Assembly (NCBI RefSeq): GCF_000521805.1
Contig: NZ_JAMB01000015.1
Span: 1-60,861 of the forward strand
Source: Marinomonas ushuaiensis DSM 15871
Lineage (GTDB): Bacteria > Pseudomonadota > Gammaproteobacteria > Pseudomonadales > Marinomonadaceae
Length of the DNA: 60,861 bases
Direction of reading: 5' to 3'
Under the pieces are notes generated by a model that worked only from the letters and a program-made list of their open reading frames with translations, did no database searches and was not told where the DNA came from. Both the position numbers and the translations under genes were made by a program. Positions 8,622 to 19,063 of this stretch are shown here, one piece after another (position 1 is the first letter of the stretch; the number at the start of each line of letters is the position of its first letter).

Positions 8622-8975
8622 ATGGCATCCAATAAAATCAATTATGTAGAACTACCTGCTCGTGATTTGGCGTTAAATAAGGCGTTTTTTAGTCAGGTGT
8701 TTGGCTGGGGGTTTAAGGATTATGGTCCTGAATACACAGCGTTTGAAAATGCAGGTTTAGATGGCGGTTTTTTTCAAGCAAACTTTTGTTCTCGGCCACA
8801 AACAGGCGCCGCTTTGATTATTTTATTCAGTGATGATTTGGAAATAACGTTGAATGATGTTAAGTCGGCTGGTGGAGCCATAGAGCAGGAAATATTTGAA
8901 TTCCCTGGTGGTCGTCGATTTCATTTTCTAGACCCATGCGGAAACGAATGGGCTGTGTGGGGCAAACTGAGCTAA
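8622..8975 (+). CDS. VOC family protein (glyoxalase/bleomycin-resistance fold)
   Basis: A 117-residue protein with the vicinal-oxygen-chelate pattern: 'INYVELPARDLALNKAFFSQVFGWGFKDYGPEYTAFE' at the N-terminus and 'FLDPCGNEWAVWG' at the C-terminus. The fold hosts glyoxalases, dioxygenases and resistance proteins; this short member resembles the PhnB/YdcJ-like single-domain type and its substrate cannot be assigned. GAGAGGGA precedes the ATG. It lies 21 bp downstream of the EamA transporter gene, probably in one transcript. Confidence 0.85.
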   Translation: MASNKINYVELPARDLALNKAFFSQVFGWGFKDYGPEYTAFENAGLDGGFFQANFCSRPQTGAALIILFSDDLEITLNDVKSAGGAIEQEIFEFPGGRRFHFLDPCGNEWAVWGKLS

Positions 8976-9030
8976 TAGATCTTTTAAATTTGGCTTCTTA
9001 ATTAGAAGGCAGAATTAGCTCATCATGAAA

Positions 9031-9237
9031 TTAAGCGTTGTTTTCTTCGGCGCTGCTTTCTTCTGTATTTTCTGTGGTAACTGTATCGATTGTTGATTCA
9101 GTCGCGGCATCAGCTTCCATTTTCGCACGCTCAGCTTTTGAAATGTATTTAGGCTTTGCTTTTTTTGGATTCGCTTTTAATGTGGCTTGTTTATTACGTT
9201 TAGTTAGAATGTCTTTAATTTTTTTACGACGGTTCAT
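9031..9237 (-). CDS. DUF2986 family small basic protein
   Basis: The conserved start 'MNRRKKIKDILTKRNKQA' and 'KAKPKYISKAERAKMEAD' identify DUF2986, a short lysine-rich family of unknown function in marine gammaproteobacteria. I place the start at the ATG at 9237 (68 residues) because family members begin with this Met; the reading frame extends upstream to 9297 but the extra 20 residues do not resemble the family. The acidic tail (AEENNA) is variable. Single gene, convergent with the VOC gene. Confidence 0.8.
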   Translation of the reverse strand: MNRRKKIKDILTKRNKQATLKANPKKAKPKYISKAERAKMEADAATESTIDTVTTENTEESSAEENNA

Positions 9238-9448
9238 GTTGCTGTACCCAAGTTGATCTTGTTTTAGATAATTTAATGGAATGTATATAGGTATCATTGG
9301 AAATATTGAAGTGACTATACCAGCCTTGTATACAGTTCGAAAGGCGTGAGTGTATTTTTAGTGTTGTTGATTTTTTGCTCTAACCAAGCTACTAGGTTGT
9401 TCTGTCAGTCAAGCGCTATATGATATAGAAAAACTACAGAACTAAGTG

Positions 9449-10177
9449 ATGATTTTACCACGTAGAAATTACTAGCATTAAACTCTCTTTGGGCATTTTA
9501 GGTTTCAAGGAGTTATTTAAGGTAGCTAAAAGGATTAGGTGTGGCGTAAGGCGCGGTTGCTCAGTAGATTCGAGTTCTTGAAGAGTATTTAGTGTCATAT
9601 TATTTGAACGTTTACCTAGGGGGTTAGCATTAACGGTAAAGGAGGTCGTTTATCTGAATGATATTTCTAGGGCCTTTGATATTATGGGTGAGGCAATTCC
9701 CATATGATTGAACGCTCTGATGCAGTAATGGCTAGTATTACTCCTACTTTCGAAGCAAAATTACTTATTCCTCGCTTTAGGTAGTTAAATGCCTTATTAC
9801 CTCATATTGAATTACGAACGCTTGCCACGGAATCACTTTCTAATTTCTATGTGGATCAAATTGATATTGCGGTGAGGTTAACAGGCCTACCGTTCTCGTC
9901 TAATTTACAGGCTGAGCCTTTGTTTCATCAAGAGCTTGTCGTTGTTGCAAGCCCTCTCCTGATAAAAAAACCAAACCCCTCGTTCACAATTGAAGAGCTA
10001 CAGTCGTTCCCTTTATTACATGATGCCCATAATAATTGGCCCATGGTGTTGAACTCAAAGGAAAAACTTTCAGGCGCTAAATTTAATCACACATCGTTAG
10101 CTAAAATGCCTAAAGCACCCATTAATCAGAGTCTGGCAAAGAAATTGCTTAAAGTAAGAACTTTAAATCAAGGGTGA
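9449..10177 (+). pseudogene. Decayed LysR family regulator gene
   Basis: Pieces of a GcvA-like LysR protein occur in order but in shifting frames. The ATG at 9449 begins 'MILPRRN'; a shifted frame gives 'LLALNSLWAF' then a stop; 'IRVLEEYL' and then, in another frame, 'SVILFERLPRGLALT' follow. From 9729 comes 'VMASITPTFEAKLLIPRFR', a stop, then an open stretch to 10177 with 'IELRTLATESLSNFYVDQIDIAVRLTG' and 'EPLFHQELVVVASPLL'. Several stop codons, at least two frameshifts and an internal or terminal deletion after 'FNHTSLA' make it non-functional. The last 24 residues do not match the family. Only the 3' part (9851-10177) is still an open frame. Confidence 0.75.
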
Positions 10178-10184
10178 ACTGTCA

Positions 10185-10631
10185 ATGAATAAAAATGATA
10201 CTGCTTTGCTTAGCATCCTAGTTCAAGACGGCAGAGCTTCATTTGCTGATATCGCAAGACAGCTCAACATTTCTCGTGCGCATGCCAGAGCAAGAGTAAA
10301 GGCACTGGTTGATGACGGTGTTATTGAGAAATTTACTGCGGTGATAAACCCTGAAAAGCTAGGTAAGGTTATCTCAACTTTTATCGATCTCAAAGTAGTA
10401 CCTCAGCATATTGAAAGCGTCGCAGAAGAATTGGCGGCTAAACAAGAAGTAGTAAGCCTTTATATAATGACTGATTTAAGAAGTCTGCATATCCACACAT
10501 TAACGGATAACTATGAAGCTTTTGATCAATTTGCTAAGAACTATCTTTTCGGTCGAGAAGAAATTATTTCAGTGGAATGTGGAAGCTTATTGAAGCGAGT
10601 AAAGCATAGGCGGGGAGGGGCAAGACTATAA
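10185..10631 (+). CDS. Lrp/AsnC family transcriptional regulator
   Basis: A 148-residue regulator with an N-terminal helix-turn-helix ('NDTALLSILVQDGRASFADIARQLNISRAHARARVKALVDDGVI', about residues 3-46) and a C-terminal ligand-binding RAM-like domain. Such proteins sense amino acids or related metabolites as octamers. AAGGGTGA lies before the ATG. The gene begins 8 bp after the LysR pseudogene and lies 353 bp upstream of the TRAP operon on the same strand, so it is a candidate regulator of that operon, but this is inference from position only. Confidence 0.9.
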   Translation: MNKNDTALLSILVQDGRASFADIARQLNISRAHARARVKALVDDGVIEKFTAVINPEKLGKVISTFIDLKVVPQHIESVAEELAAKQEVVSLYIMTDLRSLHIHTLTDNYEAFDQFAKNYLFGREEIISVECGSLLKRVKHRRGGARL

Positions 10632-10753
10632 AATAGTTTGTTCTACGCTATATTTTGGTGCGAAATGCCGATAAATATAACAAATATACATGTGGTATCA
10701 ATTGTTTGTCTAATGATTACATTTGAATAATAAATAAAGATTTTTGTAATCAA

Positions 10754-10775
10754 AAATCATACATATGTATGATTT
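10754..10775. promoter_or_regulatory. 22-bp perfect palindrome, candidate operator
   Basis: The left arm AAATCATACAT is followed directly by its exact reverse complement. The ATACATATGTAT core resembles operators of dimeric helix-turn-helix regulators. It lies about 150 bp upstream of the sigma-54-type element, a distance compatible with an enhancer or a repressor site. The cognate protein is unknown. Confidence 0.5.
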
Positions 10776-10904
10776 ATTGGCTCCTTTTTTATGTATTTAT
10801 AATATTGCTATTCCATAATAGGGCGCTGGTTATTGATCTATAAAACCCTCATTTTTTTATTTTTATCTTTATTTATCAACTGCTTACAATAGGTTATTTG
10901 TTTT

Positions 10905-10921
10905 CTGGCATACTCTCTGCA
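10905..10921 (+). promoter_or_regulatory. Candidate sigma-54 promoter of the TRAP operon
   Basis: CTGGCATACTCTCTGCA has GG (10907-10908) and GC (10919-10920) separated by exactly 10 nt, as required for -24/-12 promoters, plus CTGGCA and TGCA flanks matching the consensus. The predicted start is near 10932, leaving a leader of about 53 nt before the dctP-like gene. No sigma-54 activator gene is in the window. Confidence 0.55.
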
Positions 10922-10984
10922 TATTAAGTTCTGTCTGGGTCGATATCATCGACATTTTGGAATTCAAATGTAAAGGGTATAAAT

Positions 10985-12076
10985 ATGACTAATAGTAGAC
11001 GTCAATTCCTTGGTAATGCACTTGCTGCTACAGCTGCGGGGGCAGTAGTGGCTACTCCATCTATCGTTCAAGCTCAGAGTAAAGATTCTTTTAATGTAAG
11101 AATGACTAACGCTTACCCACCGGGCTCACCATTTTATGTACAAGGGCCGGGTAGTCCGATGGATTTTTGTAAAAAAGTTGAAGAAATGTCTGGAGGGCGT
11201 CTAAATATTCAACATTTTGCTGCAGGAGAGTTGTTGCCTGCATTAGAAGGCTTTAACGCTGTATCGAGCGGTACAATAGAAATGAATGCGGCTAATGCTT
11301 ATTTCTGGGCAGGTAAAATACCGGCGGCACAGTTTTTTACAACAGTACCTTTTGGACTAAATACTCAAGGAATGAATGCTTGGTTGTATCATGGTGGTGG
11401 TATGGAACTGTGGCATGAAATTTATGAGCCACACGGCTTAATTGCTTTCCCAATGGGAAATACGGGCGTTCAAATGACTGGCTGGTTTAGAAAACCCGTT
11501 GAGTCAGTTGCGGATCTAAAAGGGCTGAAAATGCGGATTCCAGGTCTAGCAGGTAAAGTATATAGTGAGCTAGGTGTTACTGTACGCTTATTGCCTGGAG
11601 GTGAAATTTTTCCAGCTCTAGAGCGAGGAGTCATTGATGCTGCTGAATTTGTTGGGCCTTATCAAGATCGACGTCTGGGGCTTCATAAGGCGGCCAAATA
11701 TTATTACACAACAGGTTGGCATGAGCCGACTAATGTAACTGAATTATTAATCAATAAAGACGTGTGGGAATCTTTACCAAAAGACTTGCAGATGATTGTA
11801 AAAATGGCCGCGCAAGCCAGTGTTACTGAAAGCTTATCATGGTCTGAGGCTGTTAATTCTGAAGCGTTAACGGACTTGGTGCAGAATGAAGGTGTAATTG
11901 CTCAGCCGCTACCTCAAGATATTGTTACTAGCTTAAAAGAAGCTACATTCGATACTTTATCAACTATGGCAGCAGCTGATCCACAAACTAAGAAGGTTTA
12001 TGAATCCTTTATGGCTTTTAAGGAGAAACATGCCTCATGGGCTGCTCTTAGCGAGAAACCATTCTTAAACCTTTAA
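10985..12076 (+). CDS. TRAP transporter substrate-binding protein (DctP family, TakP-like)
   Basis: Periplasmic solute receptor of a TRAP transporter, 363 residues. The N-terminus 'NSRRQFLGNALAATAAGAVVA' carries a twin-arginine (Tat) signal with a likely cleavage site after 'IVQA' near residue 30. 'LKGLKMRIPGLAGKVYSELG' (near residues 178-197) holds the conserved Arg that binds the substrate carboxylate, and 'LPGGEIFPALERGVIDAAEFVGPYQD' resembles the TakP subgroup, which binds 2-oxo acids or lactate-type monocarboxylates. The substrate class is therefore inferred. AAAGGG precedes the ATG. First gene of a three-gene operon with the small and large permeases. Confidence 0.92.
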   Translation: MTNSRRQFLGNALAATAAGAVVATPSIVQAQSKDSFNVRMTNAYPPGSPFYVQGPGSPMDFCKKVEEMSGGRLNIQHFAAGELLPALEGFNAVSSGTIEMNAANAYFWAGKIPAAQFFTTVPFGLNTQGMNAWLYHGGGMELWHEIYEPHGLIAFPMGNTGVQMTGWFRKPVESVADLKGLKMRIPGLAGKVYSELGVTVRLLPGGEIFPALERGVIDAAEFVGPYQDRRLGLHKAAKYYYTTGWHEPTNVTELLINKDVWESLPKDLQMIVKMAAQASVTESLSWSEAVNSEALTDLVQNEGVIAQPLPQDIVTSLKEATFDTLSTMAAADPQTKKVYESFMAFKEKHASWAALSEKPFLNL

Positions 12077-12088
12077 ACGGATGATCCT

Positions 12089-12622
12089 ATGAAATCCCTT
12101 ATTCAATTTATTGAAAAGGTGGTTGAAGGGTTTGGTGGGTTAGCACGTTTGTGCGTACTAGCCCTTGTTTTACTCGTCGCTACCAATGTCATTTTTCGTT
12201 ATTTATTTTCTATAGGTCCAGTTTCGTTACAAGAGCTTGAATGGCACCTAATATCACCTATCGCTTTGATTGGCTTAGCTTATTCTATGAAGCATCGTGC
12301 AGATGTTCGTGTTGATATTTTTTACGATAAGTTTTCTATTCGCAAGCAAGGAGTTATCGATCTACTTACAGCAGTGGCAACTATTGCGATAGGTCTCTAC
12401 ATTACTTGGCTTAGTATTAAATATGTTGGACAGTCTTATCGTTTACAAGAAGGGTCTCCCGATCCAGGTGGGTTACCTATGCGATATTTACTCAAAGCAT
12501 TTATACCAATAGGTTTTGGCTTATTGGTTTTTCAAGGTATTGCAGACACGCTAACAGCGTATCTGAAAATTACTGAGACAAAAAATGAGGCTATTAAAAT
12601 AGCAGAGAGAGAAGCTATATGA
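12089..12622 (+). CDS. TRAP transporter small permease (DctQ family)
   Basis: A 177-residue protein with four predicted membrane helices (near residues 20-38, 50-66, 89-112 and 132-150). The DctQ family pattern is visible in 'SLQELEWHLISPIALIGLAYSMKHRADVRVDIFYDKFS' (residues 46-83). It forms the four-helix membrane partner of the DctM subunit. It starts 13 bp after the receptor gene and its stop overlaps the next start by 4 bp (ATGA), so translation is probably coupled. Confidence 0.92.
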   Translation: MKSLIQFIEKVVEGFGGLARLCVLALVLLVATNVIFRYLFSIGPVSLQELEWHLISPIALIGLAYSMKHRADVRVDIFYDKFSIRKQGVIDLLTAVATIAIGLYITWLSIKYVGQSYRLQEGSPDPGGLPMRYLLKAFIPIGFGLLVFQGIADTLTAYLKITETKNEAIKIAEREAI

Positions 12623-13944
12623 TTGGTAATGAATGGATTATTTTAGGAATGATCGGCGGCTTTTTATCGATGATGATTATAGGTATCCCTGTCGCAATAT
12701 CTTTAGCTGTGTCTGGTTTTGTTGCTGGATATATAGGTTTTGGCCCCATGTTATTTAATTTGATGCCAGCTCGTTTGTATGGGGTTGTGACCAATTACAC
12801 TTTACTTGCTATTCCTCTCTTTGTCTTTATGGGGGTTATGCTTGAAAAATCTCGTGTCGCAGAAGATATGCTCGAAACGATTGGTAAAGCTATGGGAGGG
12901 GTAAATGGTGGTATGGGTCTAGCCATTATTCTAGTAGGTGTCTTAATGGGAGCTTCAACAGGTATTGTTGGAGCAACAGTAGTAACGGTTGGTTTACTAA
13001 CTTTACCTGTATTAATGAGGCGAGGTTATCATCCTAGTGTAGCGTGTGGGACTATTTGTGCATCAGGAACCTTAGGCCAAATAATTCCACCTAGTTTAGT
13101 CTTAATTCTTTTGTCAGATATTGTTGGAGAGTCAGTAGGTACTTTATTCGCAGCAGCTTTCATTCCAGGCTTGGTGTTGGCTGTTATTTATATTTTGTAT
13201 TTATTGATTTTAGGTATTATAAAACCAGATTTGGTCCCTGCCATACCTAAAGAAGAAAGGGCACTTACTAGTCGTTCTCAATTAATTAAAGATTTATTAC
13301 GTAATGTCTGTCCGCCTTTGTTACTGGTTGTTGCTGTTCTTGGTTCTATTGTAGGAGGTGTTGCTGCACCAACTGAAGCTGCTTCAATGGGAGCGTTGGG
13401 TGCAATTCTACTAGCTGTCTCTATGAATCGACTTAATTGGACGCTTCTACAAGAAGCTTTACATGGAACTTTAACTATTTCCGCAATGGTTTTTTTCATA
13501 TTGCTTTGTGCACAACCATTTTCCTTAGCTTTTAGAGGGCTTGGAGGAGAGCAGGTAGTTCATGGTTTTTTTGAAATGTTACCAGGAGGTGAGTTAGGGG
13601 CTATTATATTTTTAATGGTACTACTTTTTATCCTTGGCTTCTTTCTTGAGTGGATTGAAATATCTTACATTGCGCTGCCAATGTTTTTACCTATATTTAG
13701 TAGTTATGGCACAGATATGGTGTGGTTAGCGATTTTGGTAGCAATGAATCTACAAATGTCTTTTTTAACACCTCCATTTGGTTGGGCACTCTTCTTCCTC
13801 AAAGGGGTGGTTCCGCCAGGAATATCCATTAAAGATATTTATTTGGGTGCGTTACCTTTTGTCGCTTTACAGCTGTGTGCATTACTACTGCTATTTAATT
13901 TTCCAAGTATTGCGACTTGGCTACCTAAAGCTATAGGGTGGTGA
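12619..13944 (+). CDS. TRAP transporter large permease (DctM family)
   Basis: A 441-residue membrane protein with about twelve helices, the Na+-driven transport subunit. Family motifs include 'GIPVAISLAVSGFVAGYIGFG' near residues 22-42, 'GASTGIVGATVVTVGLLTLPVLMRRGY' near residues 111-137 and 'TPPFGWALFFLKGVVPP' near residues 387-403. Together with the Tat-exported receptor and DctQ it imports an organic acid using the Na+ gradient, which fits the Na+-based energetics seen elsewhere in the window (NQR, NhaB). Confidence 0.93.
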   Translation: MIGNEWIILGMIGGFLSMMIIGIPVAISLAVSGFVAGYIGFGPMLFNLMPARLYGVVTNYTLLAIPLFVFMGVMLEKSRVAEDMLETIGKAMGGVNGGMGLAIILVGVLMGASTGIVGATVVTVGLLTLPVLMRRGYHPSVACGTICASGTLGQIIPPSLVLILLSDIVGESVGTLFAAAFIPGLVLAVIYILYLLILGIIKPDLVPAIPKEERALTSRSQLIKDLLRNVCPPLLLVVAVLGSIVGGVAAPTEAASMGALGAILLAVSMNRLNWTLLQEALHGTLTISAMVFFILLCAQPFSLAFRGLGGEQVVHGFFEMLPGGELGAIIFLMVLLFILGFFLEWIEISYIALPMFLPIFSSYGTDMVWLAILVAMNLQMSFLTPPFGWALFFLKGVVPPGISIKDIYLGALPFVALQLCALLLLFNFPSIATWLPKAIGW

Positions 13945-14184
13945 ATTTGACTTTTATGTGTTGGTAAGTGGTGTGTAAATTTTAATCAAACGCCAATTAA
14001 ATACTAATAAGTCGAGTCTATTTCTTAAAAGTATTAAAGGCACTGTTACTTTATCTGTTTTAAAAATACGCTAAATTTAGCCTGATTTAGTTAGTGATTT
14101 TTAAAAGGATTGGTCTTTTCAACTCGTATCAAGTTATCAACTTGAAGCAGTTTTAAGTGTAATTCAGAAGTTCAGAAACAACAA

Positions 14185-14211
14185 AGCCCTAACTAAAATT
14201 TAGTTAGGGCT
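14185..14211 (-). terminator. Terminator of tRNA-Leu
   Basis: A perfect inverted repeat, AGCCCTAACTAA at 14185-14196 against TTAGTTAGGGCT at 14200-14211, with a 3-nt loop. On the minus strand the hairpin is followed by TTTGTTGTTT. It sits 10 bp downstream of the tRNA gene. Confidence 0.8.
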
Positions 14212-14220
14212 TCATCTAAA

Positions 14221-14305
14221 TGGTACCAGTAGGCGGACTCGAACCGCCACACCCGAAGGCAACGGATTTTGAATCCGTCGTGTCTACCAATTCCACCACA
14301 CTGGC
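14221..14305 (-). tRNA. tRNA-Leu (anticodon CAA)
   Basis: The minus strand reads GCCAGTGTGGTGG at the 5' end, with 'AATTGGTAGACAC' as the D-arm, an anticodon loop TTCAAAA (anticodon CAA, codon UUG) flanked by complementary GGA/TCC stems, a long variable arm (TGCCTTCGGGTG) typical of tRNA-Leu, GGTTCGAGTCC as the T-arm and an encoded CCA end. The 7-bp acceptor stem closes with two G-U pairs. Length is 85 nt. Confidence 0.95.
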
Positions 14306-14486
14306 CTTGAAAAAGGTGAGGCGTATTCTATGGTAATTTGAATATAAGTCAACGGTTGGTGGTGTTATTTTTTATCTTTTTAAGATGATGTCTCTTGGAA
14401 ATACCTTTTTATGTGGATTTTCGCTAACTTTTTGTATGATTTTTCGTTAAAATACGGCGTCATTTTTTCTAGGTAGTTTTCTTTTC

Positions 14487-16702
<2,216 letters not shown>

Positions 16703-16769
16703 ACAAAAATAAGCGAATTCCTTTATTTAGGGGTCGCAACAGTTTCATAAACCATTGGAGAGTTAGCAC

Positions 16770-17096
16770 ATGATCGCATTGATCTCACCAGCTTACGCTG
16801 AAGGCGGCGCCGCTGCAGACGGAGGTATTTTTAATTTAGTACTTCTTGCTGGTTTCGTCGTTATTTTTTACTTCCTTATGTGGCGCCCACAGGCGAAACG
16901 TACGAAAGAGCATAAAAACCTGATTGCTTCCTTAGCGAAAGGCACTGAAGTTGTAACAGGCGGTGGTGTTTTAGGTAAAGTATCTAAAGTAGATGATAAC
17001 TACGTTGTACTTGAAGTGGCTGAAGGCGTTGAAATGAAATTTCAAAAAGCATCTGTTGCAGCAGTACTTCCAAAAGGAACGTTAAAGTCAATTTAA
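16770..17096 (+). CDS. yajC: Sec translocon accessory subunit YajC
   Basis: A 108-residue inner-membrane protein with one helix ('FNLVLLAGFVVIFYFLMWRPQAKRTKEHKNLIASL', helix near residues 21-38) followed by a cytosolic domain with 'KGTEVVTGGGVLGKVSKVDDNYVVLE'. It associates with SecD and SecF in the holotranslocon. GGAGAG precedes the ATG. It sits between tgt and secD as in E. coli. Confidence 0.95.
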   Translation: MIALISPAYAEGGAAADGGIFNLVLLAGFVVIFYFLMWRPQAKRTKEHKNLIASLAKGTEVVTGGGVLGKVSKVDDNYVVLEVAEGVEMKFQKASVAAVLPKGTLKSI

Positions 17097-17200
17097 CGTT
17101 TTGAGAAAGGCGTCTCTTTTTTTCTATTTTTATAGGAATAAAGTTGGCGCTTTTCTTACTTTCTCGATCCATTTAATTTTTCAGTTTTAAAGGATTTTTC

Positions 17201-19054
17201 ATGCTTAACAAGTACCCCTTGTGGAAGTATTTGCTAATTCTTCTTGTTTTGGCTTTGGGGCTACTCTATGCCTTCCCAAACCTTTATCCGGATGATCCAG
17301 CGCTACAACTATCTGCCCAAAAAACAACCACTGTTGTTGACGAGCAAACGCTACAACAAGCTAAAAACGCGCTCGCAAAAGCAAATATAGAATTAAAAGA
17401 AGCAGAGCTTACCTCTGCTGGCGGTACCTTACGCTTCAATAGCGGTGAGGACCAACTAGCGGCTAAACCTGTTGTTGCGGCCGCATTGGGTGAGAGTTTT
17501 ATTACAGCACTTAATTTAGTTCCTACTACACCGGATTGGTTGTCTTCTCTAGGTGCTGGGCCTGCGAAGTTAGGTCTTGATTTGCGTGGTGGTGTTCATT
17601 TCTTGTTGGAAGTTGATACGCCGGCAGCAGTTAAGCAGCGTCTTGAAGTGACGTCAAGTGAGATGAAAGCAGCATTGCGTTCAGACCGTATTCGTTACCG
17701 TAGTGTAACAGTTGAAGATGGTGTGCTTTCTATTCGTTTCCTACAGGAAGCGGATTTGTCTTTGGCTGAAAACTTGTTAGAAGATGATTTCTCAGAATAT
17801 CGTTTTGACACTCGTCAAGATGGCAGTGATTTTTACTTGGAGGTTGCTTTTACTGAAGCGGCAACAAAAGAAATCGAGGCTTATGCATTACAGCAGAATT
17901 TAACGACGCTGCGTAATCGTGTGAATGAGTTGGGTGTTGCTGAGCCATTGGTGCAGCGCCAAGGCAGTAATCGTATTGTGGTTGAGTTGCCAGGTGTACA
18001 AGATACAGCGGCAGCGAAACGTATTATTGGTGCAACGGCTAATCTTGAGTTCCGCTTGGAAGCTGGTTTAGAAGACAACGGCTCTGACGTTGAAGTCTTA
18101 ACGTTCCGTGATGGCAGTGGGCGTACCGCGCGTTTAGAGCGTGACCTTATTACCACGGGTGAAAGTGTTTCGGATGCGAGTTCTTCTTTTGATGAAAACG
18201 GTCAACCACAAGTAAACATTAGCCTAGACTCAAAAGGCGGCAAGCAAATGACGAAAGTCACTCGTGCTGCGGTCGGTCGTAATATGGCGGTAGTGTTTAT
18301 TGAGCACAAATCTCGTACTCGTGTTGTTGAGCAAGAAGACGGAACACTTGAAGAACTTCGTAGAAGTTACAGTGAGAAAGGTATTATCTCATTGGCAACG
18401 ATTCAGACAACGTTGGGTAATTCTTTTCGTATTACAGGGTTAGATAGCCCACGTGAATCATCAGAGCTTGCTTTGTTGCTTCGTGCGGGTGCATTGGCTG
18501 CGCCTATGTACTTTGTGGAAGAGCGTACCATTGGGCCGAGCTTAGGTGCTGAAAATATTAAATTAGGCGTAAGCTCTGCACAAATCGGTCTATTGGTCGT
18601 TATGCTGTTTATGTTGCTTTACTACAAGGTGTTTGGTCTTTTTGCGAATGTTTCATTGGCTTTAAATATCATTTTGCTTATGGCGTGTATGTCTTTGCTT
18701 TCAGCAACACTTACTCTGCCAGGTATTGCCGGTATCGTATTGACTATGGGGATGGCTGTGGATGCAAACGTGTTGATTTTCTCTCGCATAAAAGAGGAAT
18801 TAGCAAACGGTGTCCCAAATCAGCAAGCAATACATTCCGGCTTTAACCGTGCCTTTACGACAATTTTTGATGCCAATATCACAACATTATTGGTAGCTGT
18901 TATTTTGTTTGCTGTTGGTACAGGGCCAGTTAAAGGCTTCGCGGTGACATTGTCGCTGGGTATTATTACTTCGATGTTTACGGCGATTGTAGTGACTCGT
19001 GCACAAGTTAACCTTGTGTATGGCGGCCGTAAAAACAAGAAACTGTACATTTAG
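17201..19054 (+). CDS. secD: Protein translocase subunit SecD
   Basis: Proton-motive-force-driven subunit that assists late stages of Sec export. The 617-residue protein has an N-terminal helix (residues 9-26), a large periplasmic region with 'GLDLRGGVHFLLEVD' and 'TLRNRVNELGVAEPLVQRQG', and five C-terminal helices including 'GIVLTMGMAVDANVLIFSRIKEEL' (near residues 510-533), the RND-type motif with the functional Asp. AAAGGA precedes the ATG. It is followed by secF after 9 bp. Confidence 0.97.
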   Translation: MLNKYPLWKYLLILLVLALGLLYAFPNLYPDDPALQLSAQKTTTVVDEQTLQQAKNALAKANIELKEAELTSAGGTLRFNSGEDQLAAKPVVAAALGESFITALNLVPTTPDWLSSLGAGPAKLGLDLRGGVHFLLEVDTPAAVKQRLEVTSSEMKAALRSDRIRYRSVTVEDGVLSIRFLQEADLSLAENLLEDDFSEYRFDTRQDGSDFYLEVAFTEAATKEIEAYALQQNLTTLRNRVNELGVAEPLVQRQGSNRIVVELPGVQDTAAAKRIIGATANLEFRLEAGLEDNGSDVEVLTFRDGSGRTARLERDLITTGESVSDASSSFDENGQPQVNISLDSKGGKQMTKVTRAAVGRNMAVVFIEHKSRTRVVEQEDGTLEELRRSYSEKGIISLATIQTTLGNSFRITGLDSPRESSELALLLRAGALAAPMYFVEERTIGPSLGAENIKLGVSSAQIGLLVVMLFMLLYYKVFGLFANVSLALNIILLMACMSLLSATLTLPGIAGIVLTMGMAVDANVLIFSRIKEELANGVPNQQAIHSGFNRAFTTIFDANITTLLVAVILFAVGTGPVKGFAVTLSLGIITSMFTAIVVTRAQVNLVYGGRKNKKLYI

Positions 19055-19063
19055 GAGAAAGCC

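Larger units (their letters stand above)
10632..10984 (+). other. AT-rich intergenic control region of the TRAP operon
   Basis: This 353-bp stretch has no credible gene. It holds a 22-bp perfect palindrome (10754-10775) and a sigma-54-type promoter sequence (10905-10921), listed separately. The rest is AT-rich with no clear terminator for the Lrp/AsnC gene. Confidence 0.6.

Noticed and set aside
9238..9297. Longer start of the DUF2986 protein at 9297
   Set aside because: The 20 additional residues lack similarity to the family, which begins with MNRRKK.
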